This document shows, piece after piece, positions 7,936 to 15,672 of a stretch of DNA of 47,225 bases (its first letter is position 1; each line of letters starts with the position of its first letter). The DNA lies in NCBI GenBank assembly GCA_964512045.1, contig CAZEJK010000013.1:1-47225 (forward strand). The letters run 5' to 3'. The stretch comes from CAZEJK01 sp964512045 (GTDB taxonomy: Bacteria; Acidobacteriota; Thermoanaerobaculia; Thermoanaerobaculales; Sulfomarinibacteraceae). The notes below the pieces were generated by a model that ran no database searches, was not told the DNA's origin, and was given only the letters and a program-made list of their open reading frames with translations. The position numbers and the translations under genes are program-made.

Positions 7936-8961
7936 GTGCGAACCGAGGACTTCTCCTACGAGCTACCGCCAGAGCGGATCGCCCAGACAGCGGTGGAGCG
8001 TGGTCGGTCCCGGATGCTCGTGTTGCGGCGGAACTCCGGTGCGGTTGAGCACCGTGTGATCTCAGACGTGGTCGACCTCCTGAAGGCCGGCGACCTGCTC
8101 CTCGTGAACGACACGGAGGTGATTCCGGCCCGACTGACTGCAGCGCGGTCGACGGGTCGGCGCTTCGAGCTGCTGCTGCTCCAAGCGGTGTCCGATACGC
8201 ATTGGCGAACCTTGCTGCGGCCCTCTGCAAAGGTGAGAGTGGGCGAGGAGCTGGTGCTTGCCGATGGCGGTGCAGTGGTGGTGGAAGGCCGGGTTGGTCG
8301 CGGCGAGTGGACCATCCGTTGCAATCCGCCCCTCGATCTTGACAGGTTGGAACACCTCGGCTCGCCACCACTGCCACCCTACATTCGCAGGCCCGATGGT
8401 GCGTTGCCTTCGGACAGGGAGCGGTATCAGACGGTGTACGCTCGCGAGCCCGGAGCGGTCGCAGCGCCCACCGCCGGTCTCCATCTCACCGAAGAGCTCC
8501 TCGATCGCGTGCGGGGGCAGGGCGCGGAGGTTGTTGCGGTCACCTTGCATGTTGGGCCAGGTACATTCCGGCCGGTGGAGACCGATGACCCCAGGAAGCA
8601 CACGATGCACTCCGAGCGCTTCAGTATCACCGCGCCTGCTGCTCAGCGGCTGAACGCGGCGCTTCGAGAGGGGAGGCGGATCGTGTGTGTGGGGACCACG
8701 ACGGTGCGAACTCTGGAGGCCGTGCTCCAGCGGCGGGAGCGTGTGGAACCCGGATCTGGCGTGACGGATCTGTTCATCGCGCCTGGTTTCCATTTCCGCG
8801 GAACTGGCGCATTGCTCACGAACTTCCATCTCCCGCGGTCCACACTACTGATGCTGGTGAGCGCCTTTGCAGGTCGCGAGCACGTTCTTGCGGCATACCA
8901 GGAAGCGGTTGAGACGGGATACCGCTTCTACTCGTATGGCGACGCGATGCTGATCCTCTGA
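7936..8961 (+). CDS. queA: tRNA preQ1(34) S-adenosylmethionine ribosyltransferase-isomerase
   Basis: A 341-residue QueA. It transfers and isomerises the ribosyl part of S-adenosylmethionine onto preQ1 at the wobble base of tRNA, forming epoxyqueuosine. Family motifs are clear: FSYELPPERIAQTAVERGRS at the N-terminus, LLVNDTEVIPARL, APTAGLHLTEELL in the middle, and TNFHLPRSTLLMLVSAFAGR near the end. Length is standard. The start is GTG at 7936, where the conserved N-terminus begins; there is no Shine-Dalgarno and a TAGGAT box lies 6 bases upstream, so translation of a leaderless mRNA is likely. It stands alone: no tgt, yajC or secD follows, which is the usual company of queA. Confidence 0.96.
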   Translation: MRTEDFSYELPPERIAQTAVERGRSRMLVLRRNSGAVEHRVISDVVDLLKAGDLLLVNDTEVIPARLTAARSTGRRFELLLLQAVSDTHWRTLLRPSAKVRVGEELVLADGGAVVVEGRVGRGEWTIRCNPPLDLDRLEHLGSPPLPPYIRRPDGALPSDRERYQTVYAREPGAVAAPTAGLHLTEELLDRVRGQGAEVVAVTLHVGPGTFRPVETDDPRKHTMHSERFSITAPAAQRLNAALREGRRIVCVGTTTVRTLEAVLQRRERVEPGSGVTDLFIAPGFHFRGTGALLTNFHLPRSTLLMLVSAFAGREHVLAAYQEAVETGYRFYSYGDAMLIL

Positions 8962-9013
8962 GATGCGGATCGCCCGGAGCTGCTGTGGATGGTTGACCGA
9001 TCGGCCGGTTGCC

Positions 9014-9031
9014 GGATCAGCGCCCTGATCC
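9014..9031. terminator. Hairpin between convergent queA and the mla operon
   Basis: GGATCAG (9014-9020) and CTGATCC (9025-9031) form a perfect 7-base-pair stem with a CGCC tetraloop, in the 84-base gap between two genes that point at each other. A terminator usable from either side is the simplest reading. There is no T run. Confidence 0.45.
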
Positions 9032-9045
9032 TCGGGTTCCGGTCG

Positions 9046-9201
9046 CTACGATCCACCAACAAGTGCGCTGGCGAGGACGCCAACCATGAGGATCAGGAGC
9101 AGGAGCCCAAGACCCGCCATGAAGAGCTCCCCGGCGGTGTACTTGCGGCCGCGCGGCCGCGATTGGCTGGGAGTCGAGCGATGTCCGTTCTTCTTCGACA
9201 T
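9046..9201 (-). CDS. Small 51-residue single-pass membrane protein after mlaD
   Basis: A small gene encoding a basic, Ser/Lys/Arg-rich N-terminus (MSKKNGHRSTPSQSRPRGRK) and one strong hydrophobic helix at about residues 28-48 (AGLGLLLLILMVGVLASALV). The ATG at 9201 lies 4 bases after the mlaD stop. GGAGAG, which overlaps the end of mlaD, provides a ribosome site about 7 bases upstream. Its position as the last gene of the mlaE-mlaF-mlaD operon suggests an accessory part of the lipid transporter. I do not recognise the family. The positive-inside rule predicts a cytoplasmic N-terminus. Confidence 0.6.
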   Translation of the reverse strand: MSKKNGHRSTPSQSRPRGRKYTAGELFMAGLGLLLLILMVGVLASALVGGS

Positions 9202-9205
9202 AGTG

Positions 9206-10381
9206 CTACTCTCCATCGGTTGGCGCAGCCTCCAACCGTTCCTCAGTCTGCTCGTGCTGATGCTCCTCTCCCGATTGCCGGCGGTTCCGGATGAACCACG
9301 ACAAGATCCGGGAGCGCTTGACGCCGCGAACAACGTTCTCCAGGTCGCGGTACAGCTGGGGGTCGTGGAGGAACGCTCCCGCTGTACCAGTACCATCGTC
9401 CAGCGCTGCGGTGATTCTGCGCAAGCTCTCCACCAGATCTGCGAGGTCGTCGAGGAACTGATCCGCATATCCCTCATCTGCCATCAAGCGGGGAATCGTG
9501 CCGCTACCGGCAGACAGCTCGGTCGCGACAGTAGCGAGAGCTCGCGAGCCCTGGTTGAGTGCCTCGATGCTCTCCGTGATGAGCTCGCGCGCTTCCGGAT
9601 CGCGGAAGAGCGTGGCCCAGGCGCCGCTCCCGCTGGTGACGTCGTCGGCGACCGTGCTGGCGACCTCTCGCGCGGCTGAAGCGGTCACGGCGAGGTTGCG
9701 CACGATTGCGGCGCCCGCCGCGTCGTCGCTGACCAGGCGTCCCAATAACCCCTCTCCACGGTCGATCCGATGAGCGATCCGTTGCATCGTCTCGACCGTG
9801 TCCCGGACAGTCTCGGAAAGTCGCTCACCGTCATCCGGGTCCTTTGTGAGCTGCCCAAAGATCCCTTCCCCAGCCTCGACACGCTGGAGAATGACACGCA
9901 GGCTGGACGAGATCGCCAGCAGGTTCTCCATCACGTCCTCGCCGCCTGCGATGAACTCCTGAAGCTGGGCGGGGTCGTGCCCCGGCACTGGACCACCAGG
10001 CTTGGCAGGCGGCACGTCGAGCGATCCTCCTGTCAGCTCCACGTACTTGTCGCCGAGCAGACCGATGGTCTGAATCGTGGCTCGTGTGTCTTCACGGATC
10101 CGCTGCGCGTAGTTGGAGTCGACTCGAAACTCCACTCGGGTCTCGACCTCGGATGGATCGGTTGGAAGCGAGACGTCCTCGACAAACCCGACCTTGACAC
10201 CATTGAGGTTGACCGGAGCCCCCTCTTGCAGACCACGGACGTTGGTGAACGTGCTGTAGTACCGGTTGTGCTTTTGGAAGAGCTGTTGCCGCTTGCCGAT
10301 TGCCAGCACGGTCAGCGCGAGAATGACAAGAGCGACAAAGACGAAGAGCCCTACGCGAATATTGGAGCGTTGGCCTGGCAT
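9206..10381 (-). CDS. mlaD: MCE-domain lipid-binding protein of an Mla-type transporter
   Basis: A 391-residue MlaD/MCE-family protein anchored in the inner membrane, binding lipids on the periplasmic side of an MlaE-MlaF ABC transporter. Residues 9-27 form the anchor helix and about 36-115 the MCE domain, with VRGLQEGAPVNLNGVKVGFV and TIGLLGDKYVELTGG. The remaining 250 residues are a long helical tail, as in the longer MCE proteins that build tunnels or needles across the periplasm; E. coli MlaD has only about 183 residues. ATG 10381 was chosen over upstream frames because GAGGAGG lies 8 bases before it and the helix starts right after. It follows mlaF by a single base. Confidence 0.9.
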   Translation of the reverse strand: MPGQRSNIRVGLFVFVALVILALTVLAIGKRQQLFQKHNRYYSTFTNVRGLQEGAPVNLNGVKVGFVEDVSLPTDPSEVETRVEFRVDSNYAQRIREDTRATIQTIGLLGDKYVELTGGSLDVPPAKPGGPVPGHDPAQLQEFIAGGEDVMENLLAISSSLRVILQRVEAGEGIFGQLTKDPDDGERLSETVRDTVETMQRIAHRIDRGEGLLGRLVSDDAAGAAIVRNLAVTASAAREVASTVADDVTSGSGAWATLFRDPEARELITESIEALNQGSRALATVATELSAGSGTIPRLMADEGYADQFLDDLADLVESLRRITAALDDGTGTAGAFLHDPQLYRDLENVVRGVKRSRILSWFIRNRRQSGEEHQHEQTEERLEAAPTDGE

Positions 10382-10382
10382 G

Positions 10383-11141
10383 TCACGGACCTCCTCTCGC
10401 TCCTCCAGCGCGTAGGAACTGCTGGAGAAGCTCCGGACCGTCGGATCGGGCCGCCTCGAGGTCGCCGGAAAAGGTGAACCGACCTTCGCTGAGGAAGAGG
10501 ACCCTCTGTGCGACCCGTTCGACGAGCGGAATGTCGTGGGTGACAACCAACGAGGTCACGCCGTACCGTGAGTTGAGCTGGACAATCAGATCCCCGATTG
10601 CTTCACCGGTCACAGGATCCAGGCCCGTGGTTGGTTCGTCGTACAGGATGATCTCGGGCTGTCGGGCGAGAGCGCGAGCGAGGGCGACCCGCTTTCGCAT
10701 GCCGCCGGAAAGCTCCGCTGGATAGAGCGCCTGTGTATCCGGTAGCTGGACCGTATCGAGAAGCTCGGCAACGCGATCGGCGATGGCGTCCGGGTCCATA
10801 TCGGGCTCGTGCTCCTCCAGTGGGTAGCTGATGTTGTCGAACACGCTCATGGAATCGAACAGGGCACCCTGCTGGAAGAGGTAGCTGACACGCCCACGTA
10901 CCGCTTGCAGGTCCTTTTCGCGCATGGAGGAGACCTCCATTCCGAGGGTCGTGATCGTGCCTGCATCGGGCTTGAGGAGACCGTTCACGTGCTTGAGCGT
11001 GACGGACTTTCCTGAACCGGATCCACCGAGGATGGCGACCGTCTCGCGCTCAAGGACTTCGAGGCTGACGCCAGCGAGCACGGGTCTCGAGCCGAACTGC
11101 TTGCTCACCTCATCGAAGCGGATGACAGGCGCGCTGCTCAT
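10383..11141 (-). CDS. mlaF: ABC transporter ATPase of the Mla-type lipid transporter
   Basis: A 252-residue ATP-binding subunit that powers lipid movement between the inner and outer membranes together with MlaE and MlaD. Walker A is GGSGSGKS (residues 39-46), the ABC signature is LSGGMRKR, and Walker B with its glutamate is IILYDEPTTGLDP, followed by the switch histidine in VVTHD. The RKR after the signature and the segment LFQQGALFDSMSVFDN are typical of MlaF. It overlaps mlaE by ATGA at 11138-11141, indicating coupled translation, and is followed immediately by mlaD. Confidence 0.95.
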   Translation of the reverse strand: MSSAPVIRFDEVSKQFGSRPVLAGVSLEVLERETVAILGGSGSGKSVTLKHVNGLLKPDAGTITTLGMEVSSMREKDLQAVRGRVSYLFQQGALFDSMSVFDNISYPLEEHEPDMDPDAIADRVAELLDTVQLPDTQALYPAELSGGMRKRVALARALARQPEIILYDEPTTGLDPVTGEAIGDLIVQLNSRYGVTSLVVTHDIPLVERVAQRVLFLSEGRFTFSGDLEAARSDGPELLQQFLRAGGARGGP

Positions 11142-11908
11142 AGGCTCAAGAACAGCTTTGTCAGGAAGAAGTCCGCGACGAGAACGCTGATGGCGCTTGC
11201 GTAGACCGTGGAGGTGGTCGCTCGCCCGACCCCATCCGCGCCACCTGTGGTGCGCAGGCCGTTGTGACAGCCGATGATGGCGATGGCATAGGCGAAGAAG
11301 AACGTCTTGCCGAGGCCGGAGGCGAGATCACGGAAGGTGAGCAGACGGAACGCGTGCTGCAAGTAAAACGTGGGTGTGAGTCCCTCCTGGAAGACCGCGA
11401 TCAACATGCCACCAAAGATACCGAGTCCGGTCGCAATGATCGTCAGCAGAGGTAATGCAATGAGGGTCGCCCATAACCTCGGAACGACGAGCTTGCGGAT
11501 CGGATCGGAACCCATGGAGCGAATTGCATCGACCTGTTCGGTGACCGTCATGGTGCCAATCTCGGCGGCGATGCCGGAGCCAACTCGGCCGCCAACCATG
11601 AGAGCCGTGAGCACGGGTCCGAGCTCGCGAACGAGTGCCATCGCGACGACCTCGCCGATGTACAGCTTGGCGCCAAAAGCAGCCAGCGTGTAGGCGAGCT
11701 GGAGCGCGAGCACCATCCCGGTAAACAGCGCGGTGATGTTGGTCAGATTGACCGATCCTACGCCGATGCGGTCGAGCTGTCGGAGGATCTCCCGCCAGTC
11801 GATGGGGAGCCGGAAGAGACCAATGGCGGCAGCTCCAGCGAGGCGGCCAGCGGCGCCAAGGTGCGAAAGAAACATTCGCACACGTCCCGGTGCGATGAGG
11901 AGCTCCAT
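11138..11908 (-). CDS. mlaE: MlaE-family lipid ABC transporter permease
   Basis: A 256-residue integral membrane permease of the MlaE (DUF140) family, forming the membrane core of the lipid transporter. Hallmarks are FGAKLYIGEVVAMALVRELG, the loop VGGRVGSGIAAEIGTM with the signature arginine and glutamate, and TVTEQVDAIRSMGSDP. ATG 11908 gives the usual family length; an in-frame ATG at 11983 would add 25 unsupported residues. A promoter-like pair on the minus strand (TTGCTG, 17 bases, TACGAT) ends 10 bases before this ATG, so any leader is very short. First gene of a leftward operon mlaE-mlaF-mlaD-small protein, divergent from ribH. Confidence 0.93.
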   Translation of the reverse strand: MELLIAPGRVRMFLSHLGAAGRLAGAAAIGLFRLPIDWREILRQLDRIGVGSVNLTNITALFTGMVLALQLAYTLAAFGAKLYIGEVVAMALVRELGPVLTALMVGGRVGSGIAAEIGTMTVTEQVDAIRSMGSDPIRKLVVPRLWATLIALPLLTIIATGLGIFGGMLIAVFQEGLTPTFYLQHAFRLLTFRDLASGLGKTFFFAYAIAIIGCHNGLRTTGGADGVGRATTSTVYASAISVLVADFFLTKLFLSL

Positions 11909-11918
11909 CGGTCGACTG

Positions 11919-11947
11919 ATCGTACTGGAGTGCCTCGACGACAGCAA
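11919..11947 (-). promoter_or_regulatory. Putative promoter of the mla operon
   Basis: On the minus strand TTGCTG (11947-11942) and TACGAT (11924-11919) are separated by 17 bases. The predicted start of transcription is only a few bases before the mlaE ATG at 11908. Confidence 0.4.
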
Positions 11948-12005
11948 CCTCGCTGAGCTGTGAAAGCTCAAGGGGACGGGCAACGCCGTTGGCCTGCACC
12001 ATTGG

Positions 12006-12035
12006 TTGGACCGGCACAGCGGACCCGGCTACAAT
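12006..12035 (+). promoter_or_regulatory. Putative promoter of the ribH-nusB operon
   Basis: TTGGAC (12006-12011) and TACAAT (12030-12035) lie 18 bases apart. A short leader with AAAGGAG leads to the GTG at 12061, so this unit has a conventional leader, unlike several others here. Confidence 0.55.
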
Positions 12036-12060
12036 ACTCTGTCTGGAAAGGAGACGAAAC

Positions 12061-12543
12061 GTGCAGGTGATCGAAGGGATGCTGGATGCGACGGGGTTAC
12101 GATTTGCCCTGGTGGTCAGCCGTTTCAACGAGGCACTGACATCGAGGCTCGAGTCCGGTGCCATCGATTGTCTCGTGCGCCACGGTGCGTCGCCAGAGAA
12201 CATGACGGTGTACCGAGTACCGGGAGCGTGGGAGATCCCAGTCGTGGTAGCCCGTATTGCCGAGCTCGGAAGGTACGATGCGGTGGTGTGCCTGGGAGCA
12301 GTGATTCGAGGCAGCACGCCACACTTCGACTATGTCGCCAGCGAGGTGTCGAAAGGCATAGCGCAGACTGCCATGGCTGCGAAGCTTCCGGTGACGTTCG
12401 GAATCGTGACCGCGGATACGCTGGAGCAAGCAGTGGAACGGGCCGGCACCAAGATGGGCAACAAGGGCTGGGATGCGGCTCTCTCCGCGATCGAGATGGC
12501 GCAACTTCTCGCCGGCATCGCAGCTGGAGGAGAGGAGAGCTGA
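12061..12543 (+). CDS. ribH: 6,7-dimethyl-8-ribityllumazine synthase
   Basis: A 160-residue lumazine synthase, which condenses 5-amino-6-ribitylaminouracil with 3,4-dihydroxy-2-butanone 4-phosphate in riboflavin synthesis and usually assembles into a 60-subunit shell or a pentamer. Motifs: SRFNE near the N-terminus, PGAWEIPV, GAVIRGSTPHFDYV with the catalytic histidine, and FGIVTADTLEQAVERAG with GNKGWDAA at the end. The start is GTG at 12061 with AAAGGAG 8 bases upstream. The stop codon abuts the nusB ATG, giving the common ribH-nusB arrangement; other riboflavin genes are not in the window. Confidence 0.96.
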   Translation: MQVIEGMLDATGLRFALVVSRFNEALTSRLESGAIDCLVRHGASPENMTVYRVPGAWEIPVVVARIAELGRYDAVVCLGAVIRGSTPHFDYVASEVSKGIAQTAMAAKLPVTFGIVTADTLEQAVERAGTKMGNKGWDAALSAIEMAQLLAGIAAGGEES

Positions 12544-12957
12544 ATGGGGATGCGGCGCCGAGCGCGAGAACTCGCGCTGCAGATGCTCTATCAGAGCGAG
12601 CTTGCCGGAGCTGATGAGTCGCGGGTGGAATCGGACTTCGAGGAGCTCCGGAAATCAGACAGCGAGGTCCGGTCGTTTGCGATGGAGCTGTACACCGGCA
12701 CCCTGGAGCACCAGGCCGAGATCGATCGTCTGCTCGGCGAGCAGACTGCCCATTGGCGGTTGGATCGGCTCGCGACCGTCGATCGCAACATCTTGCGTCT
12801 CGCGATGTTCGAGCTCATCTACCAGACCGAAACACCTGCGCCCGTGGTGATCGATGAAGCCATCGAGGTGGCCAAGAAGTTCGGTGCCGGAGACTCGGCT
12901 CGGTTTGTCAACGGTGTCCTCGATGGGTACGTGAGGCGACGACGGGAAGCAGGATGA
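12544..12957 (+). CDS. nusB: Transcription antitermination factor NusB
   Basis: A 137-residue NusB, which joins NusE (S10) on boxA RNA to support ribosomal RNA antitermination. The all-helical fold is recognisable from RRARELALQMLYQSELAG at the N-terminus, the central WRLDRLATVDRNILRLAMFE, and the C-terminal PAPVVIDEAIEVAKKFGAGD with SARFVNGVLDG. Length is normal. It starts immediately after the ribH stop and overlaps the next gene by ATGA at 12954-12957, so ribH, nusB and the transglutaminase-like gene form one transcription unit. Confidence 0.96.
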   Translation: MGMRRRARELALQMLYQSELAGADESRVESDFEELRKSDSEVRSFAMELYTGTLEHQAEIDRLLGEQTAHWRLDRLATVDRNILRLAMFELIYQTETPAPVVIDEAIEVAKKFGAGDSARFVNGVLDGYVRRRREAG

Positions 12958-13916
12958 GAACGGTTCGGCTGGTTGCCGTTACCCTCGCGATTGTCGTCTA
13001 TGGAGCAATGTGTTGTGCAGGACAGGCGATGTACGTGTTGCGAAACGGGGATACTCCCGCCACCGTACTGGCCAACGGGTACACTCAGGAGATTGCCGTA
13101 ACGAACGATGGCGTCCGGGTCCAGGTGACCACTCAGTTGGATCCACTGGGTTGTGACAGCGAGTGGGAACCTTCTGCTACGCAGCGTCACCAGACCTCCG
13201 TCGGGTTGCCTGGTGCTCTCAAAGATCGGCTCCGAGCGGGGATGGACCAATGGTCGGTAGCCTCGGAGATCTTGAGATGGGTGGTGACGTCCATCCAGTA
13301 TGCCGACGATGAGGATGGGCTGCAGGACGCCGCCAGTGTCCTGCAACGACGGCGGGGCACGTGTGCCGGCCTTGCCAACCTGTCGGTTGCGCTTCTGCAC
13401 GACGCAGGCTTTGAGGCGCGAACGGTGAGTGGACTCCTGATCGGTGAGAGCGGACCGGTTCCGCACCGCTGGCTCGAGTGCCGTCTCCCAGGTGTGGGCT
13501 GGGTGCCGTCCGATCCTACCCTGGGGTTGTGGGTGGTCACTCCTCAGCATCTCGCGTACCCGCATCCTTTGCGGCGGATGCCAGATGTCGAGGTCGTGGA
13601 GGTAAGGGATCAGGCTCTGCATACCCTCGCCCGGGAAGATGGCTGGTTGATCCGAGAGAACCGTGGTGCAGCACTTGTCTGCCATCTCGTCGGTGGTTCG
13701 ACCGACGACGCGATGTTCGTGCTGTTGGGGCCGGACGGACAGCGCCGTTCACATTGGGGCCGCCGGGTGACGAGGTTTGATGGCTTGCGTGCAGGCCGGT
13801 GGAAGCTTACGGTCGAGGTCAACGGACGCCGAGTCGAGGAGCGCCTCCTCAACTTGCAGCGCGGAGAGATGCACAGCATCGCTATCGAGCTCAGCGGGGA
13901 TGGAGGGAGTACCTGA
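12954..13916 (+). CDS. Secreted transglutaminase-like protein
   Basis: A 320-residue exported protein with a signal peptide (about residues 1-25) and a transglutaminase-like cysteine-protease fold at about 95-190. The triad is present: Cys137 in RRGTCAGLANLSVALLHDAG, His171 in PHRWLEC, and Asp187 in WVPSDPTLG. The last 100 residues look like a beta-sandwich (LLGPDGQRRSHWGRRVTRFD, GRWKLTVEVNGRRVEE), perhaps a binding domain. Such proteins can cross-link, cleave or amidate peptides in the envelope; the substrate is unknown. It overlaps nusB upstream (ATGA) and the DUF4388 gene downstream (TGATG), which places a periplasmic enzyme in a housekeeping operon and next to signalling genes. Confidence 0.85.
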   Translation: MRTVRLVAVTLAIVVYGAMCCAGQAMYVLRNGDTPATVLANGYTQEIAVTNDGVRVQVTTQLDPLGCDSEWEPSATQRHQTSVGLPGALKDRLRAGMDQWSVASEILRWVVTSIQYADDEDGLQDAASVLQRRRGTCAGLANLSVALLHDAGFEARTVSGLLIGESGPVPHRWLECRLPGVGWVPSDPTLGLWVVTPQHLAYPHPLRRMPDVEVVEVRDQALHTLAREDGWLIRENRGAALVCHLVGGSTDDAMFVLLGPDGQRRSHWGRRVTRFDGLRAGRWKLTVEVNGRRVEERLLNLQRGEMHSIAIELSGDGGST

Positions 13917-15253
13917 TGAGTCGGGTGGTCAAGGGGAGGCTCGAGCATCTCGCCGCGAGTACGGTCTTCTCGCTTCTCGGTGCAACGGCGCGGAGTGGAG
14001 TTTTCGAGCTCGAGACGGTCTCGGGGAGGTACGAGTTCAGCGTCGATCGCGGGCGTGTGGCGTTACCCGATCTCGAATTATGTCGGCGGTTGCATCGGAT
14101 GCTGTCATCTGGAGCTGGCACGTTCCAGTTCTCCGAGGGGAGCGTTGAGGCGATTGACGGTGACACGGTCGCGCTGACGGGTCTGGTTGAGGTGGTACGT
14201 GCGCGTGGTGAGCGGAGCCCGTTCGCGTCAGATCTCGACTTCGACGAGCTGCTCGGCGACGGGACGGAGACTCCGCTACGAGAGACCAAGGTCGTGATGC
14301 TCTCTGAGCAGGCACTCGAGGACCCGATCGCTGACCTCCTGACGGATCTGGAAGCCATGGATCCGGACGAGGTCCTGGTCGCGCCCATCGGAGTGATTGC
14401 CAACGACCCCAGATTGTGGCGCAACGCAGAGCTCGACTGGAGGAAGCGAGGCTGGCAGCAGCGTCTCCTTTCGACGCCGAGCGAAGTGCCTTTGGAGGAG
14501 ATCGATCTCCTGATCATTCAGCACAGCCTGTCGACGACCCGGGTCGGACACGAAGACGACTGGATCGCGCTGATCCGGCGTGCTGCGGGTCGAACGCCTC
14601 CCGTGCCGGTTCTCTGGAGTGGCCCTCTTGGCGATCCGATCTGGGTGCATCGCTTGGTGGAGGCCGGCGTGTCGTTCTTGCTTCCTGCGCCGTCGGGCTT
14701 GACTGGCGAGACGGCGAGTCGTTACCTGCACTCTGTCCAGCGGGTGACGGATCGCCTGCTCATGCAGCGGGGCGACACCCCCACATCCGAGCGTTCATCA
14801 TCCCTCGTTCAACTCATGGATGCGCTCCTGTCGGACTCGGATCCGCAGGGGGCGGTGACAGCGATCTTGCAGATGGCGGCGGTGCACTTCGCGCGCGGCG
14901 CCCTGCTCTCGGTTGAAGACACTGCGTTCCGCTGCCGAGCTGGGTTCGGATACTCGATGTCCCCTGGCTCCGGACTGTTGCCCAGGGGTGTGGGCTTGCT
15001 CGAGCGGGTTGTCCGTTCGCGCCGGCCTGTTGTTGGGTTGGACGATGCCTCCAGCGGAGGTGCGCGCCAGCTCGGTCGGTTGCTCGGGCTTGAGACCTTG
15101 GAGGAGGAGACCAGCATCGTACCTCTGCTCGATGGGGATCTGGTGGCTGCCCTTCTTGTGGGTGATCGTTGCGGAGAGAGTCAGACCGTGGACGAGCTGG
15201 AAGAGGTGATCCTGCTGGGTCAGCGCCTCGGAGGTCTCCTCCGGCGTCCCTGA
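13916..15253 (+). CDS. DUF4388, receiver-like and GAF-like signalling protein
   Basis: A 445-residue cytoplasmic protein. Residues 1-90 match the DUF4388 (PatA N-terminal) pattern: VKGRLEHLAASTVFSLLGAT, followed by SGVFELETVSGRYEFSVDRG. Residues about 135-285 look like a response-regulator receiver fold (VLVAPIGVIANDPRLWRNAE ... IDLLIIQHSL ... GVSFLLPAPSG) in which the phosphorylated aspartate and the conserved lysine are not found. Residues about 300-440 resemble a GAF domain. It would therefore sense or relay a signal without ordinary phosphotransfer. ATG 13916 overlaps the previous stop (TGATG). Its neighbour across a promoter is another multi-domain regulator with degraded motifs. Function unknown. 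Confidence 0.75.
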   Translation: MSRVVKGRLEHLAASTVFSLLGATARSGVFELETVSGRYEFSVDRGRVALPDLELCRRLHRMLSSGAGTFQFSEGSVEAIDGDTVALTGLVEVVRARGERSPFASDLDFDELLGDGTETPLRETKVVMLSEQALEDPIADLLTDLEAMDPDEVLVAPIGVIANDPRLWRNAELDWRKRGWQQRLLSTPSEVPLEEIDLLIIQHSLSTTRVGHEDDWIALIRRAAGRTPPVPVLWSGPLGDPIWVHRLVEAGVSFLLPAPSGLTGETASRYLHSVQRVTDRLLMQRGDTPTSERSSSLVQLMDALLSDSDPQGAVTAILQMAAVHFARGALLSVEDTAFRCRAGFGYSMSPGSGLLPRGVGLLERVVRSRRPVVGLDDASSGGARQLGRLLGLETLEEETSIVPLLDGDLVAALLVGDRCGESQTVDELEEVILLGQRLGGLLRRP

Positions 15254-15499
15254 GAGCTCAGACGGTCGTGATATGCCATCGGATCAACGTGACGACGAGT
15301 CCCACGAGCTGCTTGAGGTTCTGCAGCGTCGGACTTGGTCGTGGCATCGATCCGTACCGGACCGGCGGGCGCTCGGCGATCTGTACCGTCAGCTTCATGC
15401 CCTGGTGGGACAGGTGGCGAGGCCTCCTGCTGGGAGGTACGCACGCAGACGTGCCTCCTGCGACTGTCCCGGCACTGGACGAGCCTCGTAACGAAGAGC

Positions 15500-15513
15500 A
15501 ACGTGCGCACGTT
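15500..15513. repeat. Perfect 14-base palindrome upstream of a promoter
   Basis: AACGTGCGCACGTT reads the same on both strands. It ends 16 bases before the -35 box of the promoter at 15530, the place where a dimeric activator or repressor would often bind. It is too short and symmetrical (no loop) to act as a hairpin terminator. Confidence 0.5.
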
Positions 15514-15529
15514 AGCTCTGTGCTTCCCG

Positions 15530-15558
15530 TTGACACACCCCCAGTGAGGCGCTACAGT
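15530..15558 (+). promoter_or_regulatory. Strong sigma-70-type promoter for the FHA protein gene
   Basis: TTGACA (15530-15535, all six bases consensus) and TACAGT (15553-15558) are separated by exactly 17 bases. This is the best promoter match seen in the window. Transcription would start near 15565, leaving a leader of about 108 bases before the ATG at 15673. Confidence 0.75.
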
Positions 15559-15672
15559 CAAGGTCGCGATGAATGGGTGATCTCGTAAAGCGCGTGCGCA
15601 GAAGAGCGCCTTCACAGTCGGTGTGTGCCAGTCCATGACGAGAGAGCCCGGAGCAACCAAAGGGAGTGTCAC

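Larger units (their letters stand above)
15254..15672. other. Intergenic region with promoter and palindrome
   Basis: About 420 bases lie between two signalling genes. The right half holds a perfect 14-base palindrome (15500-15513), a near-consensus promoter (15530-15558) and a leader of about 108 bases. The left half holds two overlapping small open frames. The reverse one, 15398 down to 15258 (46 codons), would encode a protein ending in a hydrophobic stretch (LKQLVGLVVTLIRWHITTV); the forward one is 15273-15491. Neither has a ribosome site or a family I know, so they are not called as genes. Confidence 0.5.

Noticed and set aside
7889..8377. Upstream extension of the flavoenzyme frame
   Set aside because: It runs antisense through queA and encodes low-complexity Arg/Pro/Ser sequence without family similarity.
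15258..15491. Two small overlapping frames (reverse 46 codons, forward 72 codons) after the DUF4388 gene
   Set aside because: No ribosome site or known family for either; described under the intergenic entry only.
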